Positions 6,781 through 8,776 of a stretch of 8,776 nt of DNA are shown in pieces (within the stretch, counting starts at the first letter, position 1; each line of letters starts with the position of its first letter). Origin of the DNA: an uncultured Eisenbergiella sp. (GTDB lineage Bacteria > Bacillota > Clostridia > Lachnospirales > Lachnospiraceae). Location of the stretch: assembly GCA_947626725.1 (NCBI GenBank), contig CANQTI010000074.1, positions 1 through 8,776 of the forward strand, given 5' to 3'. Below the pieces are notes generated by a model, which saw only the letters and a list, made by a program, of their open reading frames with translations, was not told the DNA's origin and ran no database searches. The position numbers and the translations under genes were made by a program.

Positions 6781-6793
6781 GGCCATCAAACGC

Positions 6794-7219
6794 TCAGTCC
6801 TCTACGACGATCCCCATACTTCTCGCCGTACCGGCGATCATGCTCATGGCGGCTTCCACGCTCGCAGCGTTCAGATCGGGCATTTTCAGCTCCGCAATTT
6901 CACGGACCTTATCTTTAGAGATTGTGGCTACCTTGGTCTTATTGGGGACCGCGGATCCGCTCTTTAAATTGCAGGCTTTTTTCAGCAGCACCGCGGCAGG
7001 CGGAGTCTTGGTAATGAAGCTGAAACTTCTGTCCGCATACACAGTGATGACCACAGGGATAATGACGTCTCCCTTGTCAGCGGTTCTGGCATTAAACTGC
7101 TTGGTGAACTCCATGATGTTGACGCCGTGCTGACCGAGTGCAGGGCCGACCGGAGGGGCCGGTGTTGCCTTGCCAGCAGGGATCTGTAACTTGATATAAC
7201 CAGTAACTTTTTTTGCCAT
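6794..7219 (-). CDS. rplK: Large ribosomal subunit protein uL11
   Basis: L11 binds the GTPase-associated region of 23S rRNA at the stalk base, next to L10. It is also part of the thiostrepton site and is needed for RelA-type sensing of uncharged tRNA. The 141-residue product is the standard length. The N-terminal domain carries the proline-rich PAPPVGPALGQHGVNIMEF segment (20-38), and the C-terminal RNA-binding domain ends in GTARSMGI (130-137). The ATG at 7219 has AGGAGGTG about 6 nt upstream. An in-frame GTG nine bases earlier lies inside that site and is not the start. The gene follows nusG by 131 nt, a spacer that can form a candidate L1-binding structure, and precedes rplA. Confidence 0.98.
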   Translation of the reverse strand: MAKKVTGYIKLQIPAGKATPAPPVGPALGQHGVNIMEFTKQFNARTADKGDVIIPVVITVYADRSFSFITKTPPAAVLLKKACNLKSGSAVPNKTKVATISKDKVREIAELKMPDLNAASVEAAMSMIAGTARSMGIVVED

Positions 7220-7241
7220 TTTAGGCACCTCCTAAATATAA

Positions 7242-7288
7242 TGTGGTATGGCGCAGCGTACTCCCCCGGGCGGGGCGCTGCTTCCACA
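7242..7288 (-). promoter_or_regulatory. Candidate L1-binding leader structure upstream of rplK
   Basis: On the minus strand TGTGG (7288-7284) pairs with CCACA (7246-7242). Inside it GCAGCG (7281-7276) pairs with CGCTGC (7258-7253), and at the tip CCCC pairs with GGGG (7275-7264). The GTGG...ACCACA frame just ahead of rplK resembles the L1 autoregulatory element found in rplKA leaders of other bacteria. The family match is from memory. The fold itself is directly visible. Confidence 0.5.
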
Positions 7289-7350
7289 GCTCAACGGACG
7301 GCCCGATGGAGCCCTCCGGCGAACACCCATTCTGCATGCAGCGGATATTC

Positions 7351-7869
7351 TTACTGCAGCTTCCTCACTTCCGCAAACCCCAGTTCCACAGGCGTATCTC
7401 TGCCGAACAATTCCACATTGATGGTCGCGGTCTGCTTGTTATGATCGATCTTCTGCACAACGCCCACCGTATCCTTCCACGGTCCGGCGACGACGACGAT
7501 CGCATCTCCTTCCGTAAAATCAATGGTGACGGTCTCTGACCGAATTCCCAGCGGCTTCATTTCCGCCTCTGTCAGCGGGACCGGCTTGCTCCCCGGTCCG
7601 ACGAAACCGGTCACACCCCTGGTATTGCGAACAACATACCAGGTGTCATCATTCATGATCATGTTGACCAGGACGTAACCCGGAAACAGCTTTTTCTGCA
7701 CGGTCCTGCGCGCACCGTTTTTCATCTCCACAACTTCCTGCATGGGGACGCGGACCTCCAGGATTTCTTCTTCCAGGTGCCGGTTCTCGATGGTCTTTTC
7801 AAGGTCGGCTTTCACCTTGTTCTCATATCCGGAATAGGTATGCGCCACATACCATTTTGCTTCTGCCAT
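7351..7869 (-). CDS. nusG: Transcription termination/antitermination factor NusG
   Basis: NusG binds the clamp of RNA polymerase and modulates pausing, Rho-dependent termination and coupling to ribosomes. The 172-residue product has the NGN domain (about 1-108) with WYVAHTYSGYENKVK near the start, LFPGYVLV at 61-68 and NTRGVTGFVG at 82-91. A C-terminal KOW domain follows with EGDAIVVVAGPWKDTVGVV (120-138). The ATG at 7869 has GAGGAG 6 nt upstream, inside the 16-nt gap after the secE stop codon, so translation is probably coupled to secE. No insertion or missing motif is seen. Its place between secE and rplK is the usual bacterial arrangement. Confidence 0.98.
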   Translation of the reverse strand: MAEAKWYVAHTYSGYENKVKADLEKTIENRHLEEEILEVRVPMQEVVEMKNGARRTVQKKLFPGYVLVNMIMNDDTWYVVRNTRGVTGFVGPGSKPVPLTEAEMKPLGIRSETVTIDFTEGDAIVVVAGPWKDTVGVVQKIDHNKQTATINVELFGRDTPVELGFAEVRKLQ

Positions 7870-7885
7870 ATAATTCTCCTCACCG

Positions 7886-8083
7886 TCACATTGTCAGGAA
7901 ATTAACGCCATACTGCACAACCATATCGACCAGAGCGATGATCACGCCCAGGATGATCGTGATAGCGACGACAACAACGGACTGCTTCAACAGAGTATCC
8001 CTGTCCGGCCAGATGATCTTTTTAAATTCGGCTTTGACACCGTCGAAGAACTTCGTTCCGGGTGTCTTTCCTTCCTTTGGCAT
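7886..8083 (-). CDS. secE: Preprotein translocase subunit SecE
   Basis: SecE clamps the two halves of SecY in the protein-conducting channel of the cytoplasmic membrane. The 65-residue product is the short Gram-positive form with one transmembrane segment (about 35-58). It is preceded by the amphipathic FFDGVKAEFKKIIWP segment with the conserved Trp-Pro (25-26) typical of the family. The start at 8083 is supported by AAAGGAG 6 nt upstream. An upstream in-frame GTG at 8104 would add seven residues across that site and is not preferred. It lies 32 nt after rpmG and 16 nt before nusG in one transcription unit. Confidence 0.96.
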   Translation of the reverse strand: MPKEGKTPGTKFFDGVKAEFKKIIWPDRDTLLKQSVVVVAITIILGVIIALVDMVVQYGVNFLTM

Positions 8084-8115
8084 ACGAAACTCCTTTCCAG
8101 GCACAGAAAGATGGT

Positions 8116-8265
8116 TTATTTCGTCTCCTTATGCACCGTGTGACGCTTGCAGAATCTGCAATACTTCTTAATTTCCATCCGGTCCGGATGCGTCTTCTTA
8201 TCCTTCGTCGTATTGTAATTCCGCTGTTTGCATTCTGTACATGCCAGTGTGATCCTTGTACGCAT
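8116..8265 (-). CDS. rpmG: Large ribosomal subunit protein bL33, zinc-ribbon type
   Basis: L33 is a small protein of the large subunit near the E site. The 49-residue product has four cysteines as two CxxC pairs (C9/C12 and C36/C39), so it is the zinc-binding (C+) form rather than a cysteine-free paralogue expressed under zinc limitation. Conserved features include MRTRITLACTEC at the start, RNYNTTKDK and the Lys/Arg-rich end. The ATG at 8265 is fixed by CGGAGGT about 6 nt upstream. The frame stays open further upstream to about 8454, but that extension is not family-like. It is the first gene of the rpmG-secE-nusG-rplK-rplA unit, after a leader of about 226 nt. A second, zinc-independent copy elsewhere in the genome cannot be judged from here. 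Confidence 0.96.
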   Translation of the reverse strand: MRTRITLACTECKQRNYNTTKDKKTHPDRMEIKKYCRFCKRHTVHKETK

Positions 8266-8491
8266 TTCTCTACCTCCGCGCGAAGTTTTCTTTTTCTCTG
8301 TCCGAGTCATCTCTCCCCAACCGAAACGGTGAATGGAAAGCTGCGGACTGTCCTGTATGTGTAGAGGTCCTTTTTCGGTGTGGGATGCCCTGCGCTGGCC
8401 GGCGCCATACGGATACAACGGATAATCCGCTCTGCGAACCCCCCGCTGCCACAAATCAGAGCATAAAAAAAAGACCCTAAATCCATCTTGC
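8266..8491 (-). other. Long 5' leader of the rpmG operon
   Basis: About 226 nt of predicted leader separate the transcription start from rpmG. Near its 5' end it carries eight T residues in a row on the minus strand (8472-8465). Directly after comes a hairpin pairing GCTCTG (8462-8457) with CAGAGC (8434-8429). The remainder (8266-8428) is GC-rich with short inverted repeats but no riboswitch, T-box or tRNA that I recognise. Short open frames across it look like chance. It may hold an unassigned ribosomal-protein leader or simply be untranslated spacer. Confidence 0.5.
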
Positions 8492-8497
8492 TATTCG

Positions 8498-8526
8498 ACT
8501 ATAGCACAGGAACGGATACGCGTCAA
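8498..8526 (-). promoter_or_regulatory. Sigma-A promoter of the rpmG-secE-nusG-rplKA unit
   Basis: On the minus strand TTGACG (8526-8521) is followed by a 17-nt spacer and TATAGT (8503-8498), with TG at the extended -10 position and an AT-rich T-run just upstream of the -35 box. The expected start is near 8491. It is the only strong promoter seen ahead of these five genes. Confidence 0.85.
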
Positions 8527-8540
8527 GTAAAAAATCCACA

Positions 8541-8569
8541 ATATTCGCGCAATATCGGCGGTAACGCCG
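8541..8569. promoter_or_regulatory. Two adjacent dyads upstream of the -35 box
   Basis: ATATT-CGCGC-AATAT (8541-8555) is immediately followed by CGGCG-GTAA-CGCCG (8556-8569). Both have 5-bp arms and lie 15 bp upstream of the rpmG -35 box. They could be operator sites or the end of an upstream transcript. No known regulator site is recognised, so the call is tentative. Confidence 0.3.
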
Positions 8570-8599
8570 CTCACAAAAAGTGCAGGCTCCCGGAGAGCA

Positions 8600-8776
8600 G
8601 GCGCCGCCCGGCCGTCCCTGTGCGCGCATTCCATTTTCCCGGACCGTTAGAAAAGCGCTGGTCCTTGACAAAGCAAGTCCGCCAGGACGCCGCTGAGTCT
8701 AGGACCATTGCGCTTTTCTCCGAGCGCGAGCGTGTCCGGAAAAGGAATGCGCGCACAGGGACGGCCGGGCGGCGCC
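8600..8776. repeat. 177-bp imperfect inverted repeat (MITE-like or giant hairpin), reaching the window edge
   Basis: The first 33 bases (8600-8632) are an exact reverse complement of the last 33 (8744-8776). Pairing continues inward with indels: TTTTCC (8634-8639) with GGAAAA (8738-8743), GGAC (8641-8644) with GTCC (8734-8737), AAAAGCGC (8651-8658) with GCGCTTTT (8710-8717), and TGGTCCT (8659-8665) with AGGACCA (8701-8707). A 35-nt centre remains (8666-8700). The arms are very GC-rich and contain no plausible gene. The right arm ends at the last base, so the true boundary and any target-site duplication are outside view. It could be a non-autonomous mobile repeat or a large transcript-end hairpin of the unseen upstream gene. 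Confidence 0.85.

Noticed and set aside
8266..8454. N-terminal extension of rpmG or a separate short gene in its leader
   Set aside because: L33 is about 49 residues, the ATG at 8265 has an excellent ribosome binding site, and the upstream translation resembles no known protein.
8429..8462. tRNA-like arm containing GGGGTTCG in the rpmG leader
   Set aside because: No acceptor, D or anticodon stems can be drawn around it and no 3' end of a tRNA is present.
8575..8598. Intrinsic terminator for the unseen upstream gene (short GCTC/GAGC stem followed by T5)
   Set aside because: The stem has only four pairs and the T-run is separated from it by several bases. The larger inverted repeat next to it is a better candidate for any transcript end.

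Overview
The window is a core chromosomal segment of a moderately GC-rich Firmicute, most likely a clostridial (Lachnospiraceae-like) genome. The reasons are the order rpmG-secE-nusG-rplK-rplA-...-rplJ-rplL-rpoB, a 65-residue single-span SecE, Gram-positive-size RpoB and L33, strong AGGAGG ribosome binding sites and an L10-leader attenuator. The family-level placement is an impression from the proteins, not a search result. Every real gene lies on the minus strand, so transcription runs from high to low coordinates. No tRNA, rRNA, CRISPR array or transposase gene is visible.

Layout in the direction of transcription: (1) 8776-8600, a 177-bp imperfect inverted repeat with 33-bp perfect arms that ends exactly at the window edge. 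(2) A near-consensus sigma-A promoter (8498-8526) and a roughly 226-nt leader precede rpmG, secE and nusG. A structured nusG-rplK spacer (candidate L1-binding leader), rplK, twin hairpins and rplA follow, and the unit closes with a GC-rich terminator (5953-5980). (3) A gene for a membrane-anchored CapA-family metallophosphatase-like protein (4508-5923) sits between the L11/L1 and L10/L12 units, with no recognisable promoter of its own. (4) A second promoter (4377-4406) drives an L10 leader with an intrinsic attenuator (4246-4277), then rplJ and rplL, ending in a strong terminator (3097-3128). (5) A third promoter (2933-2961) drives rpoB, whose 3' part runs off the left edge after residue 946.

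Functionally this is the transcription-translation core: the L11/L1 and L10/L12 stalk proteins, the elongation factor NusG, the translocase subunit SecE, L33 and RNA polymerase beta. Three promoter-terminator modules separate these into units that can be tuned independently, probably by autogenous feedback from L1 and L10. The CapA-family gene is the only non-core protein gene. The most unusual features are its position, the terminal inverted repeat, and the small RNA structures in the rplK-rplA and rplJ-rplL spacers. I found no convincing new multi-gene system.
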